From Saccharothrix longispora (GTDB lineage: Bacteria > Actinomycetota > Actinomycetes > Mycobacteriales > Pseudonocardiaceae): a stretch of DNA of 64,000 nt. Of the stretch, positions 8,147-17,204 are shown one piece after another. The first letter of the stretch is position 1; every line of letters begins with the position of its first letter. The stretch spans positions 16,385-80,384 of the forward strand of contig NZ_NSDM01000024.1 in the NCBI RefSeq assembly GCF_030852425.1, read 5' to 3'. Made by a program: the position numbers and the translations under genes. The notes under the pieces were generated by a model that was given only the letters and a program-made list of their open reading frames with translations, was not told where the DNA came from and searched no databases.

Positions 8147-9972
8147 CGCCCCGCGTGGTGCTCGTCGGCGCCTCCGGCCACGGGCGGCTCCACCTGCGCG
8201 AGATCGTCGCCCTGGAGGCCGCCGGACGGGTGGAGCTGGCCGGGGTGTGCGAGACCGGGCCGCTCGACGCCGAGGCGCGGCGGCTCATCGGCGACCGACC
8301 GGTGGGCCCGGACCTCGGCCCGCTGCTGGCGGGCGCGGACATCGGCGTCGTGTCCACTCCCATCCACACGCACGTGCCGCTGGCGCACGCCGTGCTCGAC
8401 GCCGGGCTGCACCTGCTGCTGGAGAAACCGCCCACCCCCACCCTCGCCGACTGGCACGAGCTGGTCGGGCGGTCGCGCGGCCGGGTGGTGCAGGTCGGGT
8501 TCCAGAGCCTCGGGTCGCACGCCCTGCGGCGGCTGCGCGGCCTGGTGCGCTCCGGGGAGCTGGGCGCCGTCCGGGGCATCGGGGTGCGCGGCACCTGGTC
8601 CCGCGACGACGCCTACTACGCCCGCGCGCCCTGGGCGGGCCGCCGCACGCTCGACGGCAGGCCCGTCGTGGACGGCGCGCTGACCAACCCGTTCGCGCAC
8701 GCCGTGGCCACCGCCCTCGCGCTGGACGGCAGCACCGGCGTGGACGACGTCGAGGACGTCGAGCTGGAACTGCTGCGCGCCCGTCCCATCGAGGCCGACG
8801 ACACCTCGTGCCTGCGGCTGCGCACCCGTCGCGGCACGGTCGTCGTGGTCGCGGTCACGCTGTGCGCGGAGGTGCCGGGCGACCCCGTCCTCGTCGTGCA
8901 CGGCGAGGCGGTGCGCGCCGAGCTGCACTACACCGAGCACCGGCTGGTGGTCGACGGGGTCGAGGAGCGGCACGGGCACGACACGCCGCTGCGCAACCTG
9001 CTCGACCACCTCGACGACCCGGCCGTGCCGCTGAACGCGCCGCTGTCCGCCACCGGCGCGTTCACCCGCGTGCTGGAGGCCGTGCGGACCGCGCCCGACC
9101 CCGCGCCGATCGACCCGCGCTGGCTGCGCCGCAACGGCAGGCGGGTGGACGTCGACGGCGTCGACGACGCGGTGGCCAGGGCGGTCGAGCGGCTGAGCAC
9201 CTTCGCCGAGCTGGAGGTGCCGTGGTCACCGCTGGGCGCTGCCGCCCGGTACGGCTGGGACGCCCGGTCGCTGCCGCTGGTCGTGCCGCGACCCGCGCTG
9301 CACCCGGTGCGCACGCTCGGCGGCGTGGTGGTCACCGGGGAGCACCCCGCGGACCACCCGTGGCACCGGGGCATCGGGCTCGCCCTGCCCGACGTGAACG
9401 GGGTCGACCTGTGGGGAGGCCGCGACCACGCGCCCGGTGAGGGGTACGTGCCGGGTGAGCTGGGCGTGGTGGGCGAGGTCGGTCCGGGCGAGCTGGTGTG
9501 GTGCGACTCGGCGGGGGAGGTGCTGCTGCGCGAACGCCGCCGCCTGCGCCGCCGCATCGTCGACGGCGGGTGGGAGCTGGAGTGGAGCAGCGTGCTGTCC
9601 GCGCGGACCGAGGTGGTCCTGCACGGCCCCGGCGGCAAGGGGCGCGCGGGCGCGGGCCACGGCGGCTGGTTCTGGCGGCTGCCCGACCTCGACCCCCTCG
9701 CCGTGCGGGTGTTCAGCCCGGACGGCGAGGGGGAGGAGGAGGTCAACGGCCGCGCCGCGCCGTGGCTCGCGGTCGTGGTCGCGGACCCCGTGCGGCCCTG
9801 GACGGCCGTGCTGTCCGGGCCGGCCGACCCGTGGTTCGTCCGGGTCGCCCGCTACCAGGGGATCGGTTCGGCCCTGGCCTGGGACCGCCCGCTGGTGCTG
9901 CGGCCCGGGCGGGAGCGGGAGATCACCGTGCGCGCGGCGTTCTACGACGGCCTGCGGCTGCCCACCGGGTGA
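8143..9972 (+). CDS. Gfo/Idh/MocA oxidoreductase fused to a DUF6807 (PmoA-like) domain
   Basis: A 609-residue two-domain protein. Residues 1 to about 330 are a Gfo/Idh/MocA sugar dehydrogenase: Rossmann start VVLVGASGHGRLHL, the STPIHTH strand and the LLEKPP motif, whose lysine belongs to the family active site. Residues from about 345 onward match the DUF6807 pattern, with HPVRTLGG, EHPADHPWHRGIG and VDLWGG near its start, a domain annotated as PmoA-like but of no established function. The GTG start overlaps the YesL-like gene. As last gene of the importer operon, it probably oxidises an imported sugar or uronic-acid derivative, with the second domain acting on the same carbohydrate; both substrates are inferred. 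The operon terminates 40 bp further on. Confidence 0.8.
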   Translation: MTPRVVLVGASGHGRLHLREIVALEAAGRVELAGVCETGPLDAEARRLIGDRPVGPDLGPLLAGADIGVVSTPIHTHVPLAHAVLDAGLHLLLEKPPTPTLADWHELVGRSRGRVVQVGFQSLGSHALRRLRGLVRSGELGAVRGIGVRGTWSRDDAYYARAPWAGRRTLDGRPVVDGALTNPFAHAVATALALDGSTGVDDVEDVELELLRARPIEADDTSCLRLRTRRGTVVVVAVTLCAEVPGDPVLVVHGEAVRAELHYTEHRLVVDGVEERHGHDTPLRNLLDHLDDPAVPLNAPLSATGAFTRVLEAVRTAPDPAPIDPRWLRRNGRRVDVDGVDDAVARAVERLSTFAELEVPWSPLGAAARYGWDARSLPLVVPRPALHPVRTLGGVVVTGEHPADHPWHRGIGLALPDVNGVDLWGGRDHAPGEGYVPGELGVVGEVGPGELVWCDSAGEVLLRERRRLRRRIVDGGWELEWSSVLSARTEVVLHGPGGKGRAGAGHGGWFWRLPDLDPLAVRVFSPDGEGEEEVNGRAAPWLAVVVADPVRPWTAVLSGPADPWFVRVARYQGIGSALAWDRPLVLRPGREREITVRAAFYDGLRLPTG

Positions 9973-10011
9973 CCGTGTGGAGCGTCCCGTCCGCCTGATC
10001 ACGATCCGACG

Positions 10012-10042
10012 CCATGCCCTGCTCCGGCGGAGCAGGGCATGG
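10012..10042 (+). terminator. hairpin terminator of the importer operon
   Basis: A perfect 15-bp inverted repeat (left arm CCATGCCCTGCTCCG) around one central base, 40 bp after the oxidoreductase stop. The T-run is absent, as is usual for actinomycete hairpin terminators. Confidence 0.75.
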
Positions 10043-10106
10043 GCCATTCGTGGTGTGAATTCCTCCGAACGGGGTACTCCCTCTCGGATCGAGGGGAGTG
10101 CACACG

Positions 10107-10244
10107 ATGGCGAAGCACCGATTGGGCCAGTCCGAGGGCCGGCAGTGGGGTGGTCCGGACCTGGTCTCCGGAGCCGAGGACGCCCTGGCCCGCGGCGACC
10201 GCGAACAGGCCGAGACCACCCCGGAGCGGCTCGACGACGACTAG
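10107..10244 (+). CDS. small acidic hypothetical protein (45 residues)
   Basis: A short open frame starting at the ATG at 10107, with GGGGAG 9 bases upstream. The product is hydrophilic with an acidic end (ERLDDD) and no recognisable domain or membrane segment. Codon third positions are mostly G or C, as in neighbouring genes, which supports coding. It stands alone between the importer terminator and the convergent surE gene. Function unknown. Confidence 0.5.
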   Translation: MAKHRLGQSEGRQWGGPDLVSGAEDALARGDREQAETTPERLDDD

Positions 10245-10260
10245 GACCCGAACGCGCCGG

Positions 10261-11013
10261 TCAGAAATCCAGGTCGGCGTCCTCGCTCACCGAGCGCAGC
10301 GCGGTCACCGTCGGGTGCCCGCCGGAGAGGACGGCGGCGTCGCTGCCCGGCGGCAGTTCGCCCTCCACCGCCACCGAGGCGATGTCGATCGACCCGTCGT
10401 CGGTGTCCTTGACCCGGCTCTGCACCGCGCCGAACTCGGCCAGCCCGGCCCGCTTCGGCTCGGCCCAGGAGGCGTCGGGCTCGGCGGCGTTGGGCACGTT
10501 CAGGTTGAGCACCGAGCCCGGTGGCAGCGCGGCGAGCCGGTCGAACAGGCCCGACGCGACCGCCACGGCGGTGTCCCAGTGGTGCGGCACGTCCGCGTCC
10601 AGTCCGACGTCGAGGGACACCGCCATCGCGCTCACCCCGTTGACGGAGGCGGTGAGCGCCGCGCCGACCGTGCCGGAGTGCAGCACGGCCCGGCCCACGT
10701 TCGCGCCGCGGTTCACGCCCGACAGCACGATGTCCGGTGGGGCGCCGAACGCGCCCTGCGTGGCGACCATCGCGATCAGGCCGGGGTGCGCCGAGACCGC
10801 GTAGGCGGGCACGTCTGGCAGGCCGGGCAGCTGCCGTTCCTCCACCACGATCCGCCGGTCGTCCTCGGCCGCGGTCAAGCCGGCGCTGGTGCCGCTGGAC
10901 TCGCGGGCGGGCGCGGCGACCACGGTTTCCCACCCGTGCTCCACCGCGCCGCGCGCGAGGGCGGCCAGCCCCGGCGAGTCGATGCCGTCGTCGTTGGTGA
11001 TCAGTACCCTCAC
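10261..11013 (-). CDS. surE: 5'/3'-nucleotidase SurE
   Basis: A metal-dependent phosphatase acting on nucleoside monophosphates. The family signature is clear at the N-terminus: RVLITNDDGIDSPG, whose paired Asp residues bind the metal, followed by the SG(T/V)NRG-type stretch LSGVNRGANVG and HSGTVGAA. About 250 residues, the normal length. The start is taken at the GTG at 11013, overlapping the PfkB stop (GTGA) with GGAAG upstream; the frame can be read from 11025. It is the last gene of the operon that begins with the Pls-like synthetase. Confidence 0.92.
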   Translation of the reverse strand: MRVLITNDDGIDSPGLAALARGAVEHGWETVVAAPARESSGTSAGLTAAEDDRRIVVEERQLPGLPDVPAYAVSAHPGLIAMVATQGAFGAPPDIVLSGVNRGANVGRAVLHSGTVGAALTASVNGVSAMAVSLDVGLDADVPHHWDTAVAVASGLFDRLAALPPGSVLNLNVPNAAEPDASWAEPKRAGLAEFGAVQSRVKDTDDGSIDIASVAVEGELPPGSDAAVLSGGHPTVTALRSVSEDADLDF

Positions 11014-11930
11014 TCGTGCTTCCACGGGGTGAGGGTTACCCGTTCCGCCAGCTCCCGCACCACGTCGCCGCTACCGGTGCCCAGGCCGTGCCGCGTGATG
11101 TTGACCGCGCCGGCCGCCGCGCCGAGCTTCAGCGCGTCCTTCAGCGACTTGCCGAGCGCGAGACCGGCGGCCAGCCCCGCGGTCATCGAGTCACCGCCGC
11201 CGCGGGTGTCCACGGGGGAGAGGTCGGGCGACTCGACGAGGTAGAACTCCTCCTCGACCAGCGCCAGGGTCTCCTCGGCGGCCCGGGACACGACGACCGC
11301 GCGGGCGCCGCACTCCGCCAGCTCGCGGACGCCCTCCACCAGGTCGGGCAGCGAGTCGGACTTGGCCAGCCCGTCGGACACCAGCTCCTCGTGGCTGACC
11401 TTCACCACCGCGGGCCCGCCCTTGAGGGCCGCGGCGAGCCGCCCGCCCGACAGGTCCACGACGACCTGGCACCCGTTGCCGCCCAAGTCCTTCGCGAGGC
11501 GCTCGTAGACGGAGTCGGGCACCGGCTCGTCGTCGGCGGCGGGGCCGCTGAGCACGGCGACGCCCGCGTTGAGCGACTCCATCAACGTCATCTCGTACAG
11601 GTCGTCCAGCTCGTGGCGGGTCAGCGCGTCGGCGGGCATCCGCACCGCCTCGTCGCGACTGCCGTCGCGCCGGTCGTGCACGTAACCGCCGTTGCGGGCG
11701 GCGACGTCGCGTGCCTTGAGCTCGACCCCGATCAGGTGCCGCAGCACGTGACCGGTCTCCCCGCCGAGCGCGGCGCACAGCACGACCTCCGCGCCGAGCG
11801 ACTGGATCATCCGCGACTGCCACACACCCTGACCACCCGCGTGCACGTGGATGTCCGGCGCACCGTCCAACTCCTCCACCGTCACCGTCAACTCCGGGGA
11901 CGGCGCGAACACCGCAACTCGACCAGTCAT
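11010..11930 (-). CDS. PfkB-family carbohydrate kinase
   Basis: A 306-residue ribokinase-fold sugar or nucleoside kinase. The N-terminal glycine pair is in VHAGGQGVWQSRM, and the C-terminal PfkB signature DTRGGGDSMTAG contains the catalytic Asp and the anion hole. The ATG at 11930 follows the aminopeptidase stop by 29 bases, and the gene overlaps surE by 4. The phosphoryl acceptor is unknown. Pairing with SurE suggests opposite reactions, phosphorylation and dephosphorylation, on a related metabolite; this is inference. Confidence 0.85.
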   Translation of the reverse strand: MTGRVAVFAPSPELTVTVEELDGAPDIHVHAGGQGVWQSRMIQSLGAEVVLCAALGGETGHVLRHLIGVELKARDVAARNGGYVHDRRDGSRDEAVRMPADALTRHELDDLYEMTLMESLNAGVAVLSGPAADDEPVPDSVYERLAKDLGGNGCQVVVDLSGGRLAAALKGGPAVVKVSHEELVSDGLAKSDSLPDLVEGVRELAECGARAVVVSRAAEETLALVEEEFYLVESPDLSPVDTRGGGDSMTAGLAAGLALGKSLKDALKLGAAAGAVNITRHGLGTGSGDVVRELAERVTLTPWKHE

Positions 11931-11959
11931 AATCGGACATCTACCCCAATTCGTCGTGA

Positions 11960-13228
11960 TCAAATCACGGGCAGTCGGGCCTCCCCCAGCCAGGAGTCGA
12001 ACAGCGCGCCCAACGGCAGGGCGGTGTGCCGGGCGGCCACCGCCTCGAAGTCCGCCGTCGTCGCCGTGGCGTGCCGGAACGTCGTGGTCCAGTCCCGCAG
12101 CAGCGCGAAGAACTCCACGTCGCCGACGCGCTCGCGCAACGCCTGGAGCAGCAGCGCCCCGCGCTGGTACACGCGGTCGTCGAACAGGCCGGCCTCGCCG
12201 GGGTCGCCGATCCTCAGGTCCTGCGGCAGCCGGGTGAGCCGGGCGTGCGCCCGCCGCGCCTGCACCGCCGCGGTCAGGCCGCCCGAGCGCTCCGACCACA
12301 GCCACTCCGCGTAGCAGGCGAAGCCCTCGTTGAGCCAGATGTCCCGCCAGTCGGCCAACCCCACCGCGTTGCCGAACCACTGGTGCGCCAGCTCGTGCGC
12401 GACCAGCCGCTCGTGCCCGCGCCGCCCGTCCACGTGGTTGGCCCCGAAGACCGACATGCCCTGCGCCTCGACCGGCACGTCCAGCTCGTCGTCGGTCACC
12501 ACGACCTGGTAGTGCCGGAACGGGTACGGCCCGAACAGCTCCTCGAAGACCTCCACCATCCGGGGTTGGCGGGCGAAGTCGTGCCGGGCCGCGCGCAGCA
12601 GCCGGGCGGGCACCGCCACGTCCTGCCCGTCGGCCGGGGCGAACCGCTCGTACACGCCGATCTGCACCGACGCCAGGTAGGTCGCCATCGGCTCGGCCTG
12701 CTCGTAGACCCACCGCGTGGTGCTGCCGCCGATCCGGCCGTCGACGAGGACCCCGTTGGCGAGCACCGTGTACGGCGACGCGGTGGTCACCGCGATCCGG
12801 TACGTCGCCTTGTCGCGCACCAGGTCGTTGCACGGGAACCAGGACGGCGCGCCCACCGGCTGGCCGGCCACCAGCGCGCCGTCGGCGAGCTGGTCCCAGC
12901 CCAGTTCGCCCCAGTGCCGGGTGCGCACGGGCCGCACCGCGCCCGCGTAGCGCACCTCGACGGTGAACGGGCCGTCGACCGGGCGGGCCGGGCGGACGCG
13001 CAGCTTGCCGCCGCCGAGCGCGAACCGGGCGGCCTTGCCGTCCACCAGCACGCGCTGCACGGCCGGTCCCGCGAAGTCCAGCACCACCGGGCTGAGCGGC
13101 GCGTCGGCGACGGCGGACAGCACCGCCCGCCCCGACAGGCGACCGCTGATCCGGTACTCCAGGTCGAGGTCGTAGTGCGCGACCCGGTAGCGGCCGTCGC
13201 CGTTGCCCGGCAGGTACGGTCCGCTCAT
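11960..13228 (-). CDS. M1-family zinc aminopeptidase
   Basis: A compact (422 residues) gluzincin. The zinc site is HELAH at residues 278-282 with the third ligand in WLNEGF (Glu301). The substrate-binding GAMEN loop of classical aminopeptidase N is replaced by VEAQGMS near 253. There is no signal peptide, and the usual C-terminal ERAP-like domain is missing, so this belongs to the short actinobacterial M1 proteins. Its ATG at 13228 overlaps the Pls-like synthetase stop as ATGA, so translation is coupled. It might release residues from, or detoxify, the synthetase product (speculative). Confidence 0.88.
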   Translation of the reverse strand: MSGPYLPGNGDGRYRVAHYDLDLEYRISGRLSGRAVLSAVADAPLSPVVLDFAGPAVQRVLVDGKAARFALGGGKLRVRPARPVDGPFTVEVRYAGAVRPVRTRHWGELGWDQLADGALVAGQPVGAPSWFPCNDLVRDKATYRIAVTTASPYTVLANGVLVDGRIGGSTTRWVYEQAEPMATYLASVQIGVYERFAPADGQDVAVPARLLRAARHDFARQPRMVEVFEELFGPYPFRHYQVVVTDDELDVPVEAQGMSVFGANHVDGRRGHERLVAHELAHQWFGNAVGLADWRDIWLNEGFACYAEWLWSERSGGLTAAVQARRAHARLTRLPQDLRIGDPGEAGLFDDRVYQRGALLLQALRERVGDVEFFALLRDWTTTFRHATATTADFEAVAARHTALPLGALFDSWLGEARLPVI

Positions 13229-16200
13229 CGCCAGGCGGAGATCGGGTTGCCCAGCCAGCGCGTGCCCGCGGGGACGTGCTCGCCCCGCATCACCAGCGAC
13301 GCCGGGCCCACCGTCGTGTGCGGGCCGACCGACGCCCCGGGCAGCACGATCCCGTGCGGGCCGAGCGTCGCGCCGGCCGCGAGCGCCACCGCGTCCATGC
13401 GCAGGATCCGATCGTGGAACAGGTGGGTCTGCACCACGCACCCCCGGTTGACCGCCGCACCGTCGCCCAGCGACACCAGGTCGGCCTCGGGGAACCAGTA
13501 CGACTCGACCCACGTGCCGCGGCCGACCCGCGCGCCCAGCGCGCGCAGCCACACCGCCGTCACCGGCGACCCGCCCGTCGAGCCGACCAGCCACGGCACG
13601 GCCAGCACCTCGACGAACGTGTCGGCCAGCTCGTTGCGCCAGACGAACCCGCTCCACAGGGGGTGCTCGCGCGCCCGGAACCGGCCCACCAGCAGCCACT
13701 TCGCCGCCACCGCCACCGCGCACGCCACGACGCCGGCCGCGAGCAGCACCGGACCGGCGAGCAGCGGCCCCACCTCGCGCAGCGCGAACAGCACGCCGAC
13801 GACCAGGGCGACGTGGCACATCACCGGCACCACCCGGCACAGCTCGACCAGCGCCCGCGCCACGACCAGGCGGCGCGGCGGGTCGAACGTGCGGCTCAGG
13901 TCGCCCTCCTCGGCCGCGCGGGGCAGCTTCATCGGCGGCATGCCCAGGTAGGAGCTGCCCGCCTTGGCGCGCTTCGGCGTGGCCGACAGCACGCCGACCA
14001 GGCCGCGGTTGGGCACCGCGCGACCGGGCGCGGTCATGCCCGAGTTGCCCAGGAACGCCCGCTTGCCGACCCTCGCCTGGGCGATGCGCAGCCGCCCGCC
14101 GCCCAGCTCGTAGGTGGCGACCATGGTGTCGTCGGCGAGGAACGCGCCGTCGCCGATCGTCGTCATCCTCGGCAGCGCGACCACGGTGGACGCCTCGACC
14201 CGGCGACCCACCCGCATGCCGAGCAGGCGCAGCCACACCGGCGTGAACAGGCTCGCGTACAGCGGGAACAGCGCGACGCGCGCGGTGCTCATCAGCCGCT
14301 CGGTGGTCCACGCCTGCCAGGCGACGCGGCTGTGCACCGGGTGGCTGCCCGCGCGCAGGCCGGTGCCGAGCAGCCGCACGCACACCAGCACCAGCAGCGC
14401 GTACGCGCCGAGCCACACCACCGTGGCGAGCGGCACGGCGAGCAGCGCCGAGGTGAGCGTGAGGGGTTCGCGCACGACCAGCAGCACGGCGGGCAGCGCG
14501 GCGGCGGCCGGGATCAGGCCGAGCGCGGAGGCGGTGAGGCCGTAGGCGAGCTTCCACCGCCGCGAGCGCGGCGGGCGCGGGCCGGGACGGCCGGCCTTGC
14601 CGGTGCGCGTCGCGGGCACGCCCGCCCAGCGCTGCCCGGTGGGCACGGAGCCGGTGACACCGGAGCCGGGCGCGACCTCGGCCCGCTTGCCGACGCGCGC
14701 GCCCGGGAACAGCGTGCTGCGGGCGCCGACGACCGCGCCCGCGCCGATCCGCACGCGGCCGACGTGGACCAGGTCGCCGTCGACCCAGTGGCCGGACAGG
14801 TCCACCTCGGGCTCCACGGCGCTGCCGCGGCCGAGCTTGAGCATCCCGGTGACCGGCGGCAGCGAGTGCAGGTCGACGTCCGGGCCGACCTTCGCGCCCA
14901 GGGCGCGGGCGTAGTGGGTGACCCACGAGCCGGTGAGGTTGGTGGCGCCGCTGGACTCGGCGAGCCGTTCGGCGGCCCACAGCCGCAGGTGCACGCCCCC
15001 GCCGCGCGGGTACGAGCCGGGTGTGACGCCGCGCAGCAGCAGCCGTGCGCCGCCCGCCGCGATCGCGACCTTGCCGGGCGGGCTGACCAGCAGCAGCCAG
15101 CCGGCGGCGAGCCACCACCACGACACGTGCGGCGTGATGCCCAGGACGTTGCCGAGGGCGGCGAGCGCGAGCGACCAGCGCAGCCCGACCAGGCTCGTGA
15201 GCGGTACGAGCAGCAGCAGTTGCAGCAGCCCGGCGCGGCGGGGCGTGGGCACGACCTCGCGGGCGGCGGCGCGGTGGCCGGCCAGGTCGTCCAGCCGCGC
15301 GGCCATCCCGCGCAGCGTGGGGTGCTGGTAGACGTCGCTGACCGAGCCGCCCGCGTGCCGGGTGCGGACCAGCGTCACCAGCCGGGCCGCGGCCAGGCTG
15401 CCGCCGCCGTGGGCGAAGAAGTCTGCGTCGGGGTCGGCGACGCGGGAGCCCAGCACCTCGGCCCACTGGTCGGCCAGCCACGCCTCGGTGGGGGTGAGGT
15501 CGGCGTGCGCGGACTCGTCGGCGGCCGGCGGCAGCGGCCACGGCAGCGCGTCGCGGTCGACCTTGCCGGACGTGCGGGTGGGCAGCGTGCCGACCACGGC
15601 GAGCACCGGCACGAGCGCCGCGGGCAGCGCGGACCGCAACCGGTCCAGCGCGGCGGCCTGGTCGAACGCGTCCCCGTCGGCGGGCACGACGTACCCGACG
15701 AGCACCTGGTTGCCGCTCTTGGTGGACCGCACGGCCGCGGCGGCGCCGGCGACGTCGGGCAGCGCCTGGAGCGCCGTGTCCACCTCGCCCAGCTCGATGC
15801 GCCGACCACCCAGCTTGACCTGCTCGTCGGCGCGGCCCAGGAACACCAGCCCCTCGGGCTCGGCGCGCACGAGGTCGCCGCTGCGGTAGGCGCGGTCCCA
15901 GCCCAGCGCGGGCAGCGGCGCGAACTTCTCCGCGTCCTTGGCCGCGTCGAGGTAGCGGGCCAGGCCGACCCCGCCGATCACCAGCTCGCCCGAGCCGCCC
16001 ATCGGCACCGGCCCGCCCGCCGCGTCGACCACGACCAGCTCCCAGCCGTCGAGCGGCAGCCCGATGCGCACGGGGGGTTCACCGGTCAGCCGGGCGGCGC
16101 AGGCCACCACGGTGGCCTCGGTGGGGCCGTAGGTGTTCCACACCTCGCGGCCCTCGACGGCCAGCCGCTCGGCCAGCTCCGGCGGGCACGCCTCGCCGCC

Positions 16201-17025
16201 GAAGATCAGCAGCCGCACGTCGTCGAGCGCGTCCACCGGCCACAGCGCGGCCAGCGTCGGCACCGTGGACACCACGGTGATCTCGCGCTCCACCAGCCAC
16301 GGCCCCAGGTCGAACCCGGTGCGCACCAGGGCGCGCGGCGCCGGGACCAGGCACGCGCCGTTGCGCCAGGCCAGCCACATCTCCTCGCACGACGCGTCGA
16401 ACGCCACCGACAGCCCGGCCAGCACCCGGTCGTCGGGGCCGATCGGGTCGTCGGGCAGGAACAGCCGCGCCTCGGCGTCCACGAACGCCGCGGCCGAGCG
16501 GTGGCTGACCGCGACGCCCTTGGGCTTGCCGGTGGAACCGGAGGTGAAGATGATCCACGCGTCGTCGTCGGGGCCGGGCGAGCCGACCGCGCCGAGCGGC
16601 GCGCGCAACGGGGTCAGGGCGCGGTGCTCGCCGAGCACGGCGCACGCGCCCGCCTCGCCGAACACCAGTTCGGCGCGCTCGTCGGGGTCGTCGGCGTCCA
16701 CCGGCACGTACGCGGCGCCCGCGGCGAGGACCCCGAGCACGGCCACGTAGAGGTCCACCGTGCCCGACGGCACGCGGATGCCGACCCGGTCGCCGACGCC
16801 GATGCCGGCCTCGGCCAGGGCGCGCCGCTGCGCGTCGACCTCGTCGAGCAGGTCGCGGTAGGTCAGCGACGTCGTGCCGTCGTCGAGCGCGGGGGAGTGC
16901 GGGTGGCGCTGCGCGGTGTCGGCGAGGACGTCGACGAGGGTGCGCGCGGGGGCGGCGACGCCGGCGCGGAACAGAGCGGGCGTGGCGGTCGGCGTGGGGA
17001 GGGCGGTGTCGGGGGCGATGGTCAC
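13225..17025 (-). CDS. Pls/PosA-type single-module NRPS with membrane C-terminus
   Basis: A 1266-residue membrane peptide synthetase of the epsilon-poly-lysine synthetase type. Residues ~20-510 are an adenylation domain with all core motifs: IIFTSGSTGKPKG, NTYGPTEATV, YRSGDLV, LGGRRIELGEVD and RTSGKVDRDAL; the FDAS segment supplies the Asp that usually binds the alpha-amino group. A carrier domain follows near 545-615, its phosphopantetheine serine in HGGGSL. The remainder alternates membrane helices with left-handed-helix, acyltransferase-like hexapeptide segments, as in the tandem C domains of Pls. There is no thioesterase or standard condensation domain. The start at GTG 17025 overlaps a short leader frame. 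The product is probably a homopolymer or amino-acid conjugate; the amino acid is not readable by eye. Confidence 0.88.
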   Translation of the reverse strand: MTIAPDTALPTPTATPALFRAGVAAPARTLVDVLADTAQRHPHSPALDDGTTSLTYRDLLDEVDAQRRALAEAGIGVGDRVGIRVPSGTVDLYVAVLGVLAAGAAYVPVDADDPDERAELVFGEAGACAVLGEHRALTPLRAPLGAVGSPGPDDDAWIIFTSGSTGKPKGVAVSHRSAAAFVDAEARLFLPDDPIGPDDRVLAGLSVAFDASCEEMWLAWRNGACLVPAPRALVRTGFDLGPWLVEREITVVSTVPTLAALWPVDALDDVRLLIFGGEACPPELAERLAVEGREVWNTYGPTEATVVACAARLTGEPPVRIGLPLDGWELVVVDAAGGPVPMGGSGELVIGGVGLARYLDAAKDAEKFAPLPALGWDRAYRSGDLVRAEPEGLVFLGRADEQVKLGGRRIELGEVDTALQALPDVAGAAAAVRSTKSGNQVLVGYVVPADGDAFDQAAALDRLRSALPAALVPVLAVVGTLPTRTSGKVDRDALPWPLPPAADESAHADLTPTEAWLADQWAEVLGSRVADPDADFFAHGGGSLAAARLVTLVRTRHAGGSVSDVYQHPTLRGMAARLDDLAGHRAAAREVVPTPRRAGLLQLLLLVPLTSLVGLRWSLALAALGNVLGITPHVSWWWLAAGWLLLVSPPGKVAIAAGGARLLLRGVTPGSYPRGGGVHLRLWAAERLAESSGATNLTGSWVTHYARALGAKVGPDVDLHSLPPVTGMLKLGRGSAVEPEVDLSGHWVDGDLVHVGRVRIGAGAVVGARSTLFPGARVGKRAEVAPGSGVTGSVPTGQRWAGVPATRTGKAGRPGPRPPRSRRWKLAYGLTASALGLIPAAAALPAVLLVVREPLTLTSALLAVPLATVVWLGAYALLVLVCVRLLGTGLRAGSHPVHSRVAWQAWTTERLMSTARVALFPLYASLFTPVWLRLLGMRVGRRVEASTVVALPRMTTIGDGAFLADDTMVATYELGGGRLRIAQARVGKRAFLGNSGMTAPGRAVPNRGLVGVLSATPKRAKAGSSYLGMPPMKLPRAAEEGDLSRTFDPPRRLVVARALVELCRVVPVMCHVALVVGVLFALREVGPLLAGPVLLAAGVVACAVAVAAKWLLVGRFRAREHPLWSGFVWRNELADTFVEVLAVPWLVGSTGGSPVTAVWLRALGARVGRGTWVESYWFPEADLVSLGDGAAVNRGCVVQTHLFHDRILRMDAVALAAGATLGPHGIVLPGASVGPHTTVGPASLVMRGEHVPAGTRWLGNPISAWR

Positions 17026-17054
17026 CGGCCGACACCGGTGGGACGTGAACGCAC
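17022..17054 (-). CDS. candidate leader peptide overlapping the synthetase start
   Basis: A 10-codon frame, VRSRPTGVGR, begins with a GTG placed 8 bases after GGAGG, the only strong ribosome-binding site in this region. Its TGA overlaps the synthetase GTG as GTGA. The synthetase start itself has no convincing site of its own, so ribosomes may reach it by re-initiation from this leader. Three arginine codons in ten could matter for regulation, but no attenuator hairpin is evident. Confidence 0.4.
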   Translation of the reverse strand: MRSRPTGVGR

Positions 17055-17204
17055 GGTGTGATCCTCCGAAGGGGCGACGAGCTGCTCCACGCCCGGCGGA
17101 ACCGGTCAAGCAGCCTGGGCGGTCGCTCCAGCGAAACCGCCGACGTGCGACTTTACCCAGCTTTAACGGGCCTGTCCCGATCTGCGCGTCGCGAGTGGGT
17201 GGTG

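Noticed and set aside
13225..17025. Full NRPS gene cluster
   Set aside because: Only one adenylation and one carrier domain are present, with membrane and hexapeptide segments instead of condensation and thioesterase domains; no tailoring genes surround it.
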